Origin: Heliocidaris erythrogramma | Lineage: Eukaryota > Echinodermata > Echinoidea > Camarodonta > Echinometridae | Direction of reading: 5' to 3' | DNA: 64,000 nt | Assembly (NCBI GenBank): GCA_025617745.1 | Contig: CM046853.1 | Location: 64,861,024 to 64,925,023, forward strand | Shown here: piece by piece, positions 11,079 through 22,948 of the stretch | Numbering within the stretch: the stretch's first letter is position 1 | Layout: each line of letters opens with the position of its first letter | The notes under the pieces: generated by a model | Told to the model about the DNA's origin: nothing | Database searches by the model: none | The model's input: the letters and a program-made list of their open reading frames with translations, nothing else | Made by a program: the position numbers and the translations under genes

Positions 11079-11501
11079 CAGCCTTGGCACAACGAACAGT
11101 TCTACAACTAATAAGAGCATTCTCTCTAGTGGCTCTCATTGAGAAATCTGAGGAAGCAGCTACATGCTTGGAGAGCTCAGCACAGAGAAAGTAGTCTTCT
11201 TCGCAGTTAACATCAGCAGAGTCAACAAGAGCCTCTAGGTTACGGAAGACCATAGTGTTTCCGGCATCAAGATCGTGGCTGGCATCGGCAGGATCCAGAG
11301 TTTGGGTACGCAGGATGTCACGTCGGCCAGAGCCATCATTGTTGTTGGAAGTGAAAGTCTCCAGACGCCAGAGGTTGTTACCATTTGCATCTCCTCCAGT
11401 TGGATTGGAGTTAACGGTGAAATCGAAGGAGAGGTCATTGGGTCCATCGGACAGTTCAGGGTCAGAGTTGAGAGATAGTCGGGTGTTGTCAATCAAAACT
11501 C
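11079..11501 (-). CDS. SURF module 8 (last before the minor helix)
   Basis: A single 423-bp exon, phase 1 at both ends. It encodes a ~140-residue four-cysteine module with cysteines in NCEEDYFLCAEL and SCRTVRCAKA and the family core NNLWRLETF. Modules of this type form the bulk of the sea urchin 2alpha-type N-propeptide; a matrix-interaction role is inferred. Its end resembles the even-numbered modules (Cys-x4-Cys), but the DLDW motif at the start is missing. Splices to the 11-nt microexon. Confidence 0.92.
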
Positions 11502-11930
11502 CTACAACATGATAAAATGATTATTTATTTTGCTCAATTCAAATATTCTTTTATCTGTATTATGACAATAAACATCTACATGTACATGGGTGCCCCCTCT
11601 TCACTAGAACGTGGAATTTCCTTGCAAAAGTACAAATCCATGGAGAAGGATGGGAAAAAGGAAGTCAAAAGGCAACATTAAATTTTTCTTTCACTTTTCT
11701 AAATTGAATATACATATACATGTAATTCAATGCTAAATCATTTCTTGTTAATTAACCAAAAATATCTGTCCACAATATTTATCAATAAAAAATATTACAA
11801 CATAAATTTCTTAACCATAAAAAAGTAGCTGAATAATGGGCAAATCTATTGCCTACAGAAGCAAATTAAAGACAAATTCACACGTAACAAGGTCAAGGTG
11901 TATGTTAATTGTCACAGATGTGTACTGTAC

Positions 11931-12359
11931 CTTCGCAGTTCAGCTCAAAGCAATCGGTCAATACATCTTCTGAAGGATTGGCGATCATTTCAAAGTCGGG
12001 ACTGGGATACTGTCCTTTGCGCAGCTCAGAACAGAAGTACCGAACCTCATTGCAAGTCAAGCCTGTCATATCCATGTTGGTGTCCACAGCTCCATAACGG
12101 ATGTTCTCGCCAGGGAAGGCAGACTTGTCCTTCTGGTATTGGGTAAAGGTGTATGCAGTCTGGGGGTTGAATCGCTGACCACGGCCATCTGGGAAGCTGC
12201 TTCCGAAAGTAGAAAGCTCCCACAAGTTCCTACCTTGGGCCTTACCGCTGGATGCGTCGGTTATGGCTGTCATATCATACAAGATGCGGTTGTTGCGGGT
12301 ACCCTCATTCACACGAACATTGCCAATCGGATCAGTCACAACATCATTGATCATTACAG
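11931..12359 (-). CDS. SURF module 7
   Basis: 429-bp class 1-1 exon. The four cysteines are in TCNEVRYFCSEL and DCFELNCEG, with core GRNLWELSTFGS and GRGQRFNPQTAYT. It is an odd-type module: no Asp-Leu-Asp-Trp near the start and no CKEQ near the end. Joins module 8 through a GTACAG donor (phase 1). Confidence 0.93.
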
Positions 12360-12695
12360 CTAAAAAGGAAAGTAGGAATATGTAACAGAGTACACATTAA
12401 AATTTTATTATAATAAGTGCTTTATCATATTATTTCACAAGATCACAGTTTAATTTACAAGAGAATATTACATAACATTGTCCAGTATAGAGGATTTTTA
12501 TATCCAATTAAATAGGGGGACTTATATCATTAAAAATGAAAATCTTAATAAAAAAGCTCATACATCTATCAAATCTAAAATAGATTTTATGTTTCAATTT
12601 GTTGAATACTAATTCTAGGAAAACTCAGGGGAAAATCCAATGGAAAAACAAGTGAATGAAAAGGAAACAATCTCCAAAGAATAAATTTGACTTAC

Positions 12696-13124
12696 GTCTT
12701 CGGCATGGCTGCTCCTTACAGCTGATGATAACATCACCACCACCATTGATCTCAAACTCAAAATCGGGGCTAGCACGTAGACCCTTGGCAAACTCAAGAC
12801 AGAGCCAGCGGTATTCAGAATCACAGCCAAGCTGAGATAGGTCGAACTCGGTCTCTAGTCTGTTCAGCTCAAGGGGCATGCCTTCACCTTCAGCTGGGGT
12901 GGAGGACTGGCTACGGGTCAAGATCTGTCGTTTGTAATCCAGACGAGGTCCAGTTCCCTGTGGGTTCTGGGCTCCAAAGACACCGATACGCCACAGGCCA
13001 TCTCCATTGGCTGCACCACTCTCGGGCAGGGTGCTGACATCAACGTTGAAGCGCACATCATCGGGTCTGTCAGCACTAACTGGCCCATGGCTCATATCCC
13101 AATCCAAGTCGGTAAAAACAACAC
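12696..13124 (-). CDS. SURF module 6
   Basis: 429-bp class 1-1 exon. Starts GVVFTDLDWDMSHG, has core DGLWRIGVFGAQNPQGTGPR and cysteines in GCDSEYRWLCLEF and SCKEQPCRR. It is a clear even-type module (DLDW at the start, CKEQ-x-C at the end), most like modules 2 and 4. Acceptor gttcag, donor GTAAGT. Confidence 0.94.
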
Positions 13125-13284
13125 CTGAACATAAAAAGATGAAATTAATGTCTCAAGATAAGAATTCAAAAGAATTTTAAACAACTGTATTAAAGGAAGG
13201 TGTAGTTTTTGGTGAGCTGTTAGACACATGATTTTAATGATATTCTTAATGGTTCATCAGTGAAGAAGAAAATAGGATACTTAC

Positions 13285-13731
13285 CTTTGCAGGCTCCATC
13301 AGGTACCTCAAAGCAACTCCTAAGTACAGATTCATCAGGAACAGCAGTAAACTCAAACTCAGGTCTGGATCTTGGGTCCTTGCTGAGCTCATTACAGATG
13401 TACTTAACCTGAGGACAACGCAGGTCTGTCATATCAAAATTGGTGGCGAGTGGCACAAAGTCAAGAGTATCACCAGCAGCCATGACAGGGAGGGCAGCAT
13501 GATAGCCTGAGAGGACCTGCTCCTGGTAGTTTTGCTGGGGTCCATTGCCATTGGCACGCTCACTACCCCACTGGCTAAGGGTCCACAGATCCACACCACG
13601 TACAGTACCAGAGTCAGGAGTTGTTGATGCTACTGAGTTGTACTGGATGGGGTTGGTGTCCTTGCCTTCATAGAGTATCAGGTCAGCGAGGTTCTCGGTA
13701 GGAGTAGATGTTAGATCAGAAACCTCAACGC
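13285..13731 (-). CDS. SURF module 5
   Basis: 447-bp class 1-1 exon, the longest module here. Starts GVEVSDLTSTPTENLADLIL, with cysteines in RCPQVKYICNEL and SCFEVPDGACKG and core VDLWTLSQWGS. Odd type. Acceptor cacag, donor GTAAGT. Confidence 0.93.
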
Positions 13732-14645
13732 CTGTGATAATAGGAAAAGATTTGATTTGCACATGCAATCTTGATTTCACATCCATACAGACTGTGAAAT
13801 CCTGCAACACATGCAAGATAGAAATTTCATAACTTTCCCAATTTTTCCCCAAATTTTCTCTTCATGCCATCTAACTAGCCATGCAGTAAAGAGAGGTATT
13901 TTAGTAAGATCATGTAGAGTGCCATTTATTCCGAGTCTAAAAAATATAGCCCCAAAACAAGTTCTTCTAAAGAAGAAGGAAACGAACGAATCAATCATGC
14001 TCTTAGATCAGATTTAGATTTGAGTAGAAGAAATAAGGCTCATGGTAGCAAAAGGTTTTTTGGAAAGGATATCCAAGACTTTGAAAGGTAGAAATTTCAA
14101 GTTTGTATTCATTGAAGAAATCATCAGATATGAAAGACAAGTGGCAATATGAGTAACATTCCAGACTTTGTTAAATCAGAAGTTTGAGTAATAGTAAAAG
14201 ACAGTTGCAGAGTCAAGTTCATGCTTGGCTGGAGAACAAGAGAGTTCAGACAGAAAGGAAGAATTGACCATGCAAATAAAAAATAATCATGGAGTTTCCT
14301 TTCTGCAGACATGACCAAATACCACTCTTGTTTCTCCACTGCCAGCATCTTGCTCCAGTATCATTGTGTTTTCCATGTGGTAAGAGCACAACACCTCTTC
14401 CTGATCTACTTTATGCTTGCCTTAGTTATCTAAACCTGTAAGGGAGGAAGTGGTTATTTGCTTGCCCTAGCATATCCCTACTTAGAATGACTGATCTGTT
14501 TTCACCAACATCTTTGCCTAGGGGCAAACTATGCTGGTGGCCAAGTACTCAACAAGGGTGAGAAAATGACGGTGATAATGATGATGACGTTTAACAATCA
14601 GGTGAATAAAGGACAGATTATGATGATGACAAAGATGATAGTCAT

Positions 14646-14690
14646 TAGATACAATGAGAGAGAGAGAGAGAGGGAGGGAGGGAAATCCTC
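14646..14690. repeat. GA/GGGA microsatellite
   Basis: A short (GA)n run followed by GGGA repeats in the intron between SURF modules 4 and 5 (minus gene), within 20 bases of the module 4 donor site. Non-coding. Confidence 0.85.
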
Positions 14691-14708
14691 GCTCTCTATG
14701 AAAGTTAC

Positions 14709-15128
14709 CTCTACAGGGTTGCTCCTTGCAAGAAACAATGGTTTCTCCTGCTCCTTGAGTCTCAAATTTGAATCCGGGGGTAGGGTTGACTCCCTTTTTG
14801 AATTCCACGCAGAGGTAGCGGTAGTCATCACAGCCCAGTTCATCGATTGGGAAGTTGGTCACAATGTTATCAAATTCCAGAGGTCCACCTTCCTCAAGGG
14901 GTTTGGCCTCATTGAAGGGGTCCAGGGTCTGGGTGATCTCATCCCTGCGAGGACCGTCACCATTGGGTCTGGTAGCAGCAAACACACCAAGCTGCCACAG
15001 GCCTTGACCATTGACATCGGGACTCTCGGGGTCAAAGTTGATGTCGGCAGTGAGGGTAAGAGGAGATGGTTGACCAAATGGAGCATCACCAACATCTGCA
15101 CTCCAATCAATGTCAATAGCAGTGACAC
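14709..15128 (-). CDS. SURF module 4
   Basis: 420-bp class 1-1 exon. Starts GVTAIDIDWSADVGDAPFGQ, core QGLWQLGVFAATRPNGDGPR, cysteines in GCDDYRYLCVEF and SCKEQPCRG. Even type. Its counterpart in paralogue A (48958-49377) has the same exon length and the same splice phases, which fixes the borders of both. Confidence 0.95.
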
Positions 15129-15411
15129 CTAATAAAGATACAGAAAAAAAATGGAATTTGAAAATGGATGATGAAACAATTATAACAATTGGAGAACCAA
15201 TTTGCTTGTACACAAGTAATTGAGCACAAGATACTAGAACTTCAACATATCGTCTATGAAAAACAAGAACACTGAAAAAAGAAATCAAGTTCAAACAGCT
15301 CATTAATAAAAAATTTAGACAATTTGTTTTAGCATTTGCATCATGACAAAAACAGGAAAGACCATTTCTCTATTTCTACGTAGTCTCCAAGAGATACAAT
15401 GTAGCACTCAC

Positions 15412-15837
15412 CTTTGCAACGGTCTCTCATGTCGATACACTCGGTGATCACTGATTCATCAGGACGAGCCTCAAAGATGTAGTTCACACTAGCCCTGTTG
15501 TTCTTATCCAGATCAAAACAGACATACTGAGCATCTTCACAGCGAATGCCCGTCATGTCAAAATCGAAGTTGACGTTGTTCATATTGAGGTTCTCATCAT
15601 CCAGGAGAGTAGTTGATGCTTCAGTGGGATCCAGGATCTGCTCATTCAGACCAGCCTTGGGTCCAGAGCCATCGGCTCTACGGCTGCCATAAACACCTAC
15701 TTTCCACAGCTGATCTCCTCGGACATTGGTGGAGTCATCATGAGTGACACCAGTGAGGTCGACACTCAGTGGGTTCCTCTTGTTTTCATAGATGATCTGG
15801 TTACCAAGATCGGCATTTAAGTCAGTGAAGATGGCCC
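15412..15837 (-). CDS. SURF module 3
   Basis: 426-bp class 1-1 exon. Starts GAIFTDLNADLGNQIIYENK, core DQLWKVGVYGSRRADGSGPK, cysteines in RCEDAQYVCFDL and ECIDMRDRCKG. Odd type. The counterpart at 48270-48695 in paralogue A has the same length and the shared phrase YENK.NP..VDLTG. Confidence 0.95.
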
Positions 15838-16673
15838 CTGAACACAGAATTAAATAAATATTGGAAAAAGCCATGATCAACTTACGTTTTCTTTTAATAG
15901 ATATATTTATTAAGTTTGTAGTTTGAATTATAAAACAAAACATTAAAATTTGCTGATTTAAAACATAATGCATACAATAAACGGTGACAATTTAAAATTG
16001 TATTTGATTTTGATATACCGGTAGTGATGTTCAAAATAATGTGAAATCCCTTGAATACATTTAATAGATATGCAAATTTTGCATATCCAGAGTAACTTTA
16101 AACAAAATGATAAAAGTCAATCATTTATGTTATCACAGTACTATTCAAGTCACAAAGAACCCAAATGAAAATCCTTTCCAAACATAAAATAGAATGTGTT
16201 GACTTAATTTCTTCATGAACTCAAGATATTTAGTGTAAGATACAAATACTGCATATAGTTACTGCCACACTGTGTGAATATATTAGGCTAGAGCCTTTTG
16301 GTGCAGGAAATTCATATTAATGCAAGGATATCTATCCATTAAAAAAGTAATTTGGAATTTCCCTTTTACACTTTTTAAAAAGAAATTGATAATGAGGAAA
16401 ATGAATTCATGGTTTGAAGGCATTAGCCATTTTCTTTCTGATAAAAAAAAGAGTGTCAAATATCACATTCTTTGTAAAGAACGTTCACTTTAATCCGGGG
16501 CACAATGCTTCATACCAATGGATGTCAAAACATCCCACTGCATGCCTTCACTTTAGCAGCTGTAGCAAGTGACCTCATAATCAAAATGAAAATTCCAGGA
16601 GGCAGGTAAGCATACAACTAGAAAGTTACATCTTGCATAAAAGACAGTTGAAAAACTAAGTTCATGGACTCAC

Positions 16674-17117
16674 TTGAAAGACACTCCTGCTCTTTACACT
16701 TGACTAGTGTGTTAGCCTCAGCACTGTTATCTATGGCATCTACTACTCGGAAGAAGAAATCAGGGTTTGGGTTGTCTCCTCCAGTAAATTCAAGACAGAC
16801 GTAGTTGAAGTCGTTGCATCCAACAGTTCCAATCTCAAAGTCAGTGACTGCATCCTGGACTTCAAGAGGGCTATCAGCGATCAGTGTGGTACCGGCCTGG
16901 GGCCTGTCAAGGGTCTGGCGCTTGTAGTTGAAGCGCTCCCCGCTACCATCCCTGTTCCTGCTGCCAAAGAGACCCTGACGCCAGAGGCCGCTGCCGACCA
17001 GCTCGCGGTTGCCATCACGGAAAGTTACAGTGCTGTCAATGCTGACAGAGCTCTCTTCTCCGGGGAAGACGGGCTCAACAGGCTCCAGGGTCCAGTCAAG
17101 ATCCTCAGCAAATACTC
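16674..17117 (-). CDS. SURF module 2 (first module visible in this gene)
   Basis: 444-bp class 1-1 exon. Starts GVFAEDLDWTLEPVEPVFPG, core GLWRQGLFGSRNRDGSGERF, cysteines in GCNDFNYVCLEF and KCKEQECLSS. It matches the exon at 47575-48018 (also 444 bp) along its whole length, so it is the second module of the N-propeptide by paralogy. The split first module should lie upstream but is not found between here and the N gap. Confidence 0.94.
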
Positions 17118-18763
17118 CTGTTAGGATTGAAGAAAATAGCTAGATAATTAGCTTCACAATAGAGAATAGTTTCAGAGTGTTCGGACAGGATTCTTTTTGA
17201 TGTATCACTTGAAGGGTACAAGAACTAGAAAACAGAATGCTCCATATTTGATTTTCTAAAGACTTGATGAGCCTCAAGAAGGTTCTGAATTATTTGTTGG
17301 TATTCAAGTCAATGAAAAGTATATACTTTGCATTCTGACCATTTTCTTATTACATCTGTCAACATAAACAAATTATTTTTTTAAAGATATGTTGTAAAAC
17401 TATTGTGTAGAATTTAACACAATGTGTAGATATAAAGTGTAATGTATAGGTCACTGAATGATTGTCTAAAGAAATTGAATGAGTGTATGAGTTGCCATCA
17501 GTAAAACTGGTATTGTATTTCTTATCTTTACACATCTCACATTAAAATACACACATAACATTCTCTCTCTTAAATGATGAATAGAATAGAATAAATGAAA
17601 ACACATAAAAGGAATTTGGAAAAAGAAGAAGAAAAAGGATGGATAACAAAAAACAGGTCACCGAATCAGACACTGAATGAAAAATTATTTATTTAATCAA
17701 CAAAGTTACCAATACAAAATATGTTCTACCTTCACACTTTCCCTTACAGAATATGTATATCTATTTAGGCCTAGTACATTTCATCTTTTATTCTAATTCA
17801 GGAAGTTTTGGGTTTTTTTTTTTAAAGTGATTACATTAAACCACATCATTTTTGTCATCTCTGCTCAATCATTATAATTGATGAAAATTTCTGGTTTAAA
17901 GCAAATATTTTTCCAAATACATGTACATGTATGTGTATGTTGTAGAAAATCTTCAAACATTCAAACATTAGCTCAAAAGAACGGTTAAATATGTTTCTTT
18001 GAAAGATGTAACGAAACCTCTCATCCTGTTTGACAATAAATTTCTTCTTGAATTGATTCGACTTGACTTTTAGAAAAATGAAATTAACTTCGGTAATTTT
18101 GAATACTTTGTGAGGTCACTATTTTGACTATAGTAACAGAATTATATTTCAAACGCGAAGCTTGACCATATGAAAATTTATCTTTAACAGCAATTGACGT
18201 TTCTGTGCTTGAGGAATTGTCTTTAGTATTTCAGTAAGAAATTTGTTTATTGTATTCTTCTATTTCGCATGATTTTCATGAAAAAGGTGAATAAATTCCA
18301 TTCAGTTTTTAAACCATTCAAAAACTTGATAGAACAAGAAATATTTTTTCTCATATATACCATGATTTTTTTTTTCTTCTAAATTTTAATCCATTTCTTG
18401 TCCTAAAACAGAAAGAAACAAAGCAGTGCTACAAAAAAACCTATGGGTCGGAATCCAAAGACAAAATTCACTTAAATGTTCCTAGAACATGTCTGCCTTT
18501 TTATGGTTTTTGGTTTTCTCTCTTTCCTCCTTTTTATTGAATTTTCAGAAACAATCAGAATGTTGGACCGAGAAGACATTAAATGGGTGGATTACCATCT
18601 GGCTCCTATTACATTTGTAACCCAAGGAATTTCTTAATTGGAATAGCTGGATGGGTCCCCATTGTGAGGCAAGTAAGTCAGTCCATAACAACATGCAACG
18701 CTGGATTCCTTTGTGGTTGTGTTCACGGCTTGGGCACTTTTTCCAGTTTTCTTGCCTTCATTA
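17118..18763. other. No gene recognised (upstream of the visible minus exons)
   Basis: AT-rich sequence with no SURF, VWC or Gly-X-Y exon on either strand. It should be the intron between SURF modules 1 and 2 of the minus gene. It runs into the assembly gap. Confidence 0.7.
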
Positions 18764-19263
18764 NNNNNNNNNNNNNNNNNNNNNNNNNNNNNNNNNNNNN
18801 NNNNNNNNNNNNNNNNNNNNNNNNNNNNNNNNNNNNNNNNNNNNNNNNNNNNNNNNNNNNNNNNNNNNNNNNNNNNNNNNNNNNNNNNNNNNNNNNNNNN
18901 NNNNNNNNNNNNNNNNNNNNNNNNNNNNNNNNNNNNNNNNNNNNNNNNNNNNNNNNNNNNNNNNNNNNNNNNNNNNNNNNNNNNNNNNNNNNNNNNNNNN
19001 NNNNNNNNNNNNNNNNNNNNNNNNNNNNNNNNNNNNNNNNNNNNNNNNNNNNNNNNNNNNNNNNNNNNNNNNNNNNNNNNNNNNNNNNNNNNNNNNNNNN
19101 NNNNNNNNNNNNNNNNNNNNNNNNNNNNNNNNNNNNNNNNNNNNNNNNNNNNNNNNNNNNNNNNNNNNNNNNNNNNNNNNNNNNNNNNNNNNNNNNNNNN
19201 NNNNNNNNNNNNNNNNNNNNNNNNNNNNNNNNNNNNNNNNNNNNNNNNNNNNNNNNNNNNNNN
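18764..19263. other. Assembly gap of exactly 500 N
   Basis: 500 consecutive N bases. A round number suggests a placeholder for a gap of unknown length, so order and orientation across it are not established by the sequence. Confidence 0.99.
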
Positions 19264-19799
19264 ATTCTGTCAGTTTTACATAATTGCAGTCGTGATAACC
19301 ATCAATTCTAGTATTCCCTGCCTTTTTTAAAGATTAATTTTGGACTAAGAAGCACTTGTCAATCGAGAAATTCCAACAGGGTTCATGAAATGTCCAATTG
19401 ATCCCATGTAAAACAGTTCATATGAAGATGATGCACATTGATAGAAAGGACTATAATTTAAAATACAAATTGAAATAAATTTATGATGTATGCCTGCAAA
19501 CCTAAATAACATACTGAGGGTTTAAGTCGCAGTGTATTTGTCTGATCATTATGAAAGATTTTGAAGCTCATAATGCAAAATCATCACCATAATGTCTTTC
19601 AACTGATTTTGTATGCTTGATTGAAAAGTAGTGTACATGTCAGAAGAGGAGTTACTCAGCTTGGTAAATTGTTTCTGATACAGCATTTGAATCTTATATT
19701 GCAGATTTTTCATGTTGGCTAGGAATTGGTTGTTGTAACAAAATGAATTTATATACTACTCAGGGTAATGCAAACTCGTGCTGTTTTTTTCTTCTATAG

Positions 19800-19869
19800 G
19801 GATCCCGTGGAGAGCGTGAGTGTTGGACCTGCTGGACCACCAGGACCTCCTGGACCCGCAGGACCACCC
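19800..19869 (+). CDS. Last triple-helix exon (frame defect)
   Basis: After a tatag acceptor the reading is GSRGER in one frame and then GPAGPPGPPGPAGPP in another, ending at a GTAAGT donor. The exon is 70 bp, not a multiple of three. Two missing bases (or one extra) near 19818 would restore eight uninterrupted triplets. The GPP-rich end is typical of the C-terminal end of fibrillar helices. Confidence 0.85.
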
Positions 19870-20342
19870 GTAAGTCAACAATTGTGTGGTGGGAGTGGTG
19901 TTGAATAGGAATGTGGTTATTATAATTAAGATCAAATATCAAACAGAATGCGTGCACCACATTTCAGAAAAAAAAGACTTTCGGAAAAACAGTGGTAAAT
20001 AAATTGATATCTCATTTCACCCATTTAAAAGAAATATTACTGACCTTTTCGTAGCATTTTACCTTCCAAGTTCTTGGTCTACTAAATTTTAGTATTTTAA
20101 TTTTATGGAAGTATATATAATGTTCAGTATGGAGTCATATATTTAGCCTGAAAAATTCACACTGCAGATAACATCGAGATTCAATTTCATATGAACATTT
20201 TTGATGAACTTTGTGTATTAATTAAAAAAAGGGTTAAGATGTATTCATCAATGCAAGATCAAGAATACAAAACATGAACTTAAACAGATGTGAACCATTT
20301 TTCATAAATTAAATTAAATATTTTTTTTTTTCATTCATACAG

Positions 20343-20357
20343 GGAGAAGCCTCAATG
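20343..20357 (+). CDS. 15-bp exon at the helix end (GEASM)
   Basis: GGAGAAGCCTCAATG between a T-rich acceptor (cag) and GTAAGT. Phase 0 at both ends, giving GEA as the last triplet and SM as the start of the telopeptide. Small but well bordered. Confidence 0.7.
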
Positions 20358-21025
20358 GTAAGTTTTTCTTTATTTCATCACGTTAGATTGGTGGAACATC
20401 TTTTAAAAGTCAGCCCCAAATAAAAAAATTAAAAAATAAGTTTTAAGTGGTATATTTTAATGTAGAAGACGTTCTTGGTATAGAAGGAAAAAGTCTTTAT
20501 ACTTCACACTTTTTGGTTTAAAAAAAAAAATCCTTTTTGTTGAGCATGGAGAAATTGCGTGGAAATTGTTGTGTGATGGTTTTTAAGATAAAGTTGAGTT
20601 CTGATCATGCAATTACATTGTGAAAAAACCCCAACTGTTTGGAAGCAATTGGGAAAGGTTGGTAATACAAATTTGTGTGTGCTTGAGGCTTTAGAATTAC
20701 AATAATGAGAAGATATTGACTCAAATCTTGCTAAAGGTCACATGCACTGCACACAAAACTGTATATATAGGACTACACACATTTGGCATGGAAGTTTGGC
20801 CCGAACATTTCGGCTGTTTCATATATTTCTAATATAAGAGCATGCGAAGAGCAATCCTTTTCAGAGGACATTTCATCTGTGGTAACCTTAATTCCAAAGG
20901 GACATAAAGAGAATGAGAATGCTCACAAGCTATATTCACCTTTCCCAGAAATCCTCCTTCGATCCCCTGGAATGCTATATGCATATAGATGATTATTATT
21001 TTTAAAATAATTTTGTTTTAATTAG

Positions 21026-21088
21026 GCTGCCATGCCACGTATGCCAGTCCAACAACAATCAAAGGGACCTAGCCAGTATTCTCACTAT
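21026..21088 (+). CDS. C-telopeptide exon (63 bp)
   Basis: Encodes AAMPRMPVQQQSKGPSQYSH plus Tyr, with attag acceptor and GTAAGT donor, phase 0. It is non-helical, with one lysine (QSKG, the same tetrapeptide as in the N-telopeptide exon on the minus strand), a candidate cross-linking residue. Confidence 0.82.
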
Positions 21089-21819
21089 GTAAGTATGTAG
21101 ATTGAAACCTAGCTGTCACTCTCGTGGAAACAAAAAAGCAATCTTTATAGACAGTGGTCTTACATGCACTTTAAATCAGCTTTCATCGAGAAACACTGTA
21201 CAAGGGCACTGAAAATGAAATCCAGAAAGGCATCATCTCTGTTTAAAGGATATGAGTTAATGCCACTATGGCTATCAGGAGCTTCCGTGTGGTCTATATA
21301 GACAGGTGGTCATTTTAAATGTACGGTATTATTGCCCCCTTTTCCATTGTTTATTTTAGTTATCAGAATAATTGGATGCCTCATTCTGTTGAGAAAATTG
21401 ACATATTTCTATTACAAAACAATACTTAGCAATGCTTAATAATATTTTTTTTCAAAATTTGTAAGTTTACAGTAATGGTTTAATTTTTTTTTTTTAATTA
21501 GAGGTCAGTTCTTTCTCTCTGACAATTATCTTGTATGTTTTCAATATAAATTTAACTGTACATTCATAGTTTTTGCATTTTCGTGACATATTACCTATAC
21601 TATACTAAAACATAATAAAATCTATTCAGAGGTATTTTTTCCCCTCTTTGGGGGCTCAGCTCAAGTTGTGGAAGAAGTAATTAACCTTGATAATAAAGAA
21701 ATGGCTTCCTGGAGGGCTCTGAAGTCCCCTTGTATATTGGGAATTGGAGCTATCACAGTAAGTTGTTTGTGGGAACCATCCTGAATGGTCACTGATTAGC
21801 CTATTGATCATCTCTCCAG

Positions 21820-21994
21820 TACCGTGACGAGATCCCTAAGACCGTGGAAGATCTTGACCGGGACCAGTTCAAGTTGTACGTTGAGAAGTTTAATGCTGAA
21901 GTTTTTCTCCCTCATCGCACCAATTGGCAGCCGTGATCAGCCCATCCGTAGCTGTAAGGACCTGTTCAAGTGCTACCCAGATGTTGAAGATGAA
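21820..21994 (+). CDS. C-propeptide exon 1 (frameshift in a T run)
   Basis: Starts YRDEIPKTVEDLDRDQFKLY and later reads SCKDLFKCYPDVEDE in a different frame. The switch falls in a run of five T (21902-21906); four T would keep the frame. The donor is also one G short of consensus (gatgaag followed by tgaat). It contains COLFI cysteines 1 and 2. The end coordinate is approximate. Confidence 0.82.
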
Positions 21995-22948
21995 GTGAAT
22001 ATACTCGCAACCATATCTGAGATCAAAGCTCCTGCCACCATTAGCTCAATTTCTTTAAAATTAAAGCGGACCAATCACCAAAAATTATTTTGCTTCTCAT
22101 GTTTTAGGTTGCCATGCTGGTGTACTCAATTGAGAATATTAGCTTCAAATATTACTTTTGTCAAGAGAGATTGCAAGTTTATATACTTTCTAAATGAAAG
22201 TCAAAATGACTGATGAGTAGTTGGTGAGTAGATTGTTATGTGCATGCATGTGCACAGAACCCAATTCTGGCCTGGTTTCGTACACAGTTTTTCCTATTCT
22301 TTCTTTTCCCTCACACCCCTTAACCCTAAAAGGCCGGGGGCTTGGGTGGAATCAACTTCCCTCAACACGCGCCATGATATGTTCGAGGATAAGCCAGTGA
22401 ACACGTAAATAATAGATTAGCGATAGTTCAAAAACTCCACAGGGTTATTTTTATTAGATACTTTATTCTGCTGCCAATTTGCAGAAGATCGAGGAGGGGG
22501 GGGGGGGTTGGAATCCATCCCTCCCCAACTGGGTGCCATTTTAGGTTAATGTAAAACCAGAAATTTTCAAGTGCATGAAACTTCACAAATTTTGAGTGGT
22601 CAAGATTCGTGAGAAAGTTTCATGCCGCAAATGAATCAAATCACAATTGAAACAACATAAAATTATTGCAATCAGAATTAGCTGTCGTTAAAGATTCGCC
22701 AAAATTTTATGTCGCGAAATTTCTAATTTTACACTAATTCATTCGATGGTGGGTATAGCTTTGTTGGTTTATTTGATACATGCTAGCTGTATACATATTT
22801 TTTTAAAGTGATTGGTTCGTCTTATCCCTATCAGCACGGAAGGGGAGGAGGGAGTAAACAGCCCAAAGGTTGTAATCATAGATTGTACCAAGAAGTGATA
22901 TTGTCTATATTTATTTAATTATCGCCACTGGTGCCCTTCTCTCTACAG

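Larger units (their letters stand above)
1..17117 (-). other. Partial fibrillar procollagen gene with SURF-module N-propeptide (gene span)
   Basis: This span holds 23 exons on the minus strand that join in frame. In protein order they are seven SURF modules, an 11-nt microexon, four minor-helix exons, an N-telopeptide exon and ten main-helix exons (204 helix residues). The product would be a fibrillar procollagen alpha chain, secreted and trimerised into extracellular fibrils. The SURF-containing N-propeptide is the layout described for sea urchin 2alpha-type fibrillar chains; I do not assign the symbol because 2alpha and related chains cannot be separated by eye. The gene is open at both ends: helix exons should continue below base 1, and signal peptide, VWC and SURF module 1 should lie above 17117 but are not visible before the N gap. 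Introns run from about 250 bp to 1.3 kb and carry a few small transposons. Confidence 0.93.

Noticed and set aside
11235..15132. Open frames opposite to or shifted against the SURF exons
   Set aside because: Shadow frames of real exons; the correct frames show the conserved cysteines and phase-1 borders.
18561..18647. Short plus-strand reading ETIRMLDREDIKWVDYH... near the gap, vaguely like an aminopeptidase C-terminus
   Set aside because: Only about 29 residues, no second exon, no clear splice partner before the N gap; the resemblance may be chance.
18583..19330. Plus-strand open frames of 205-242 codons
   Set aside because: They are open only because they run through the 500 Ns.
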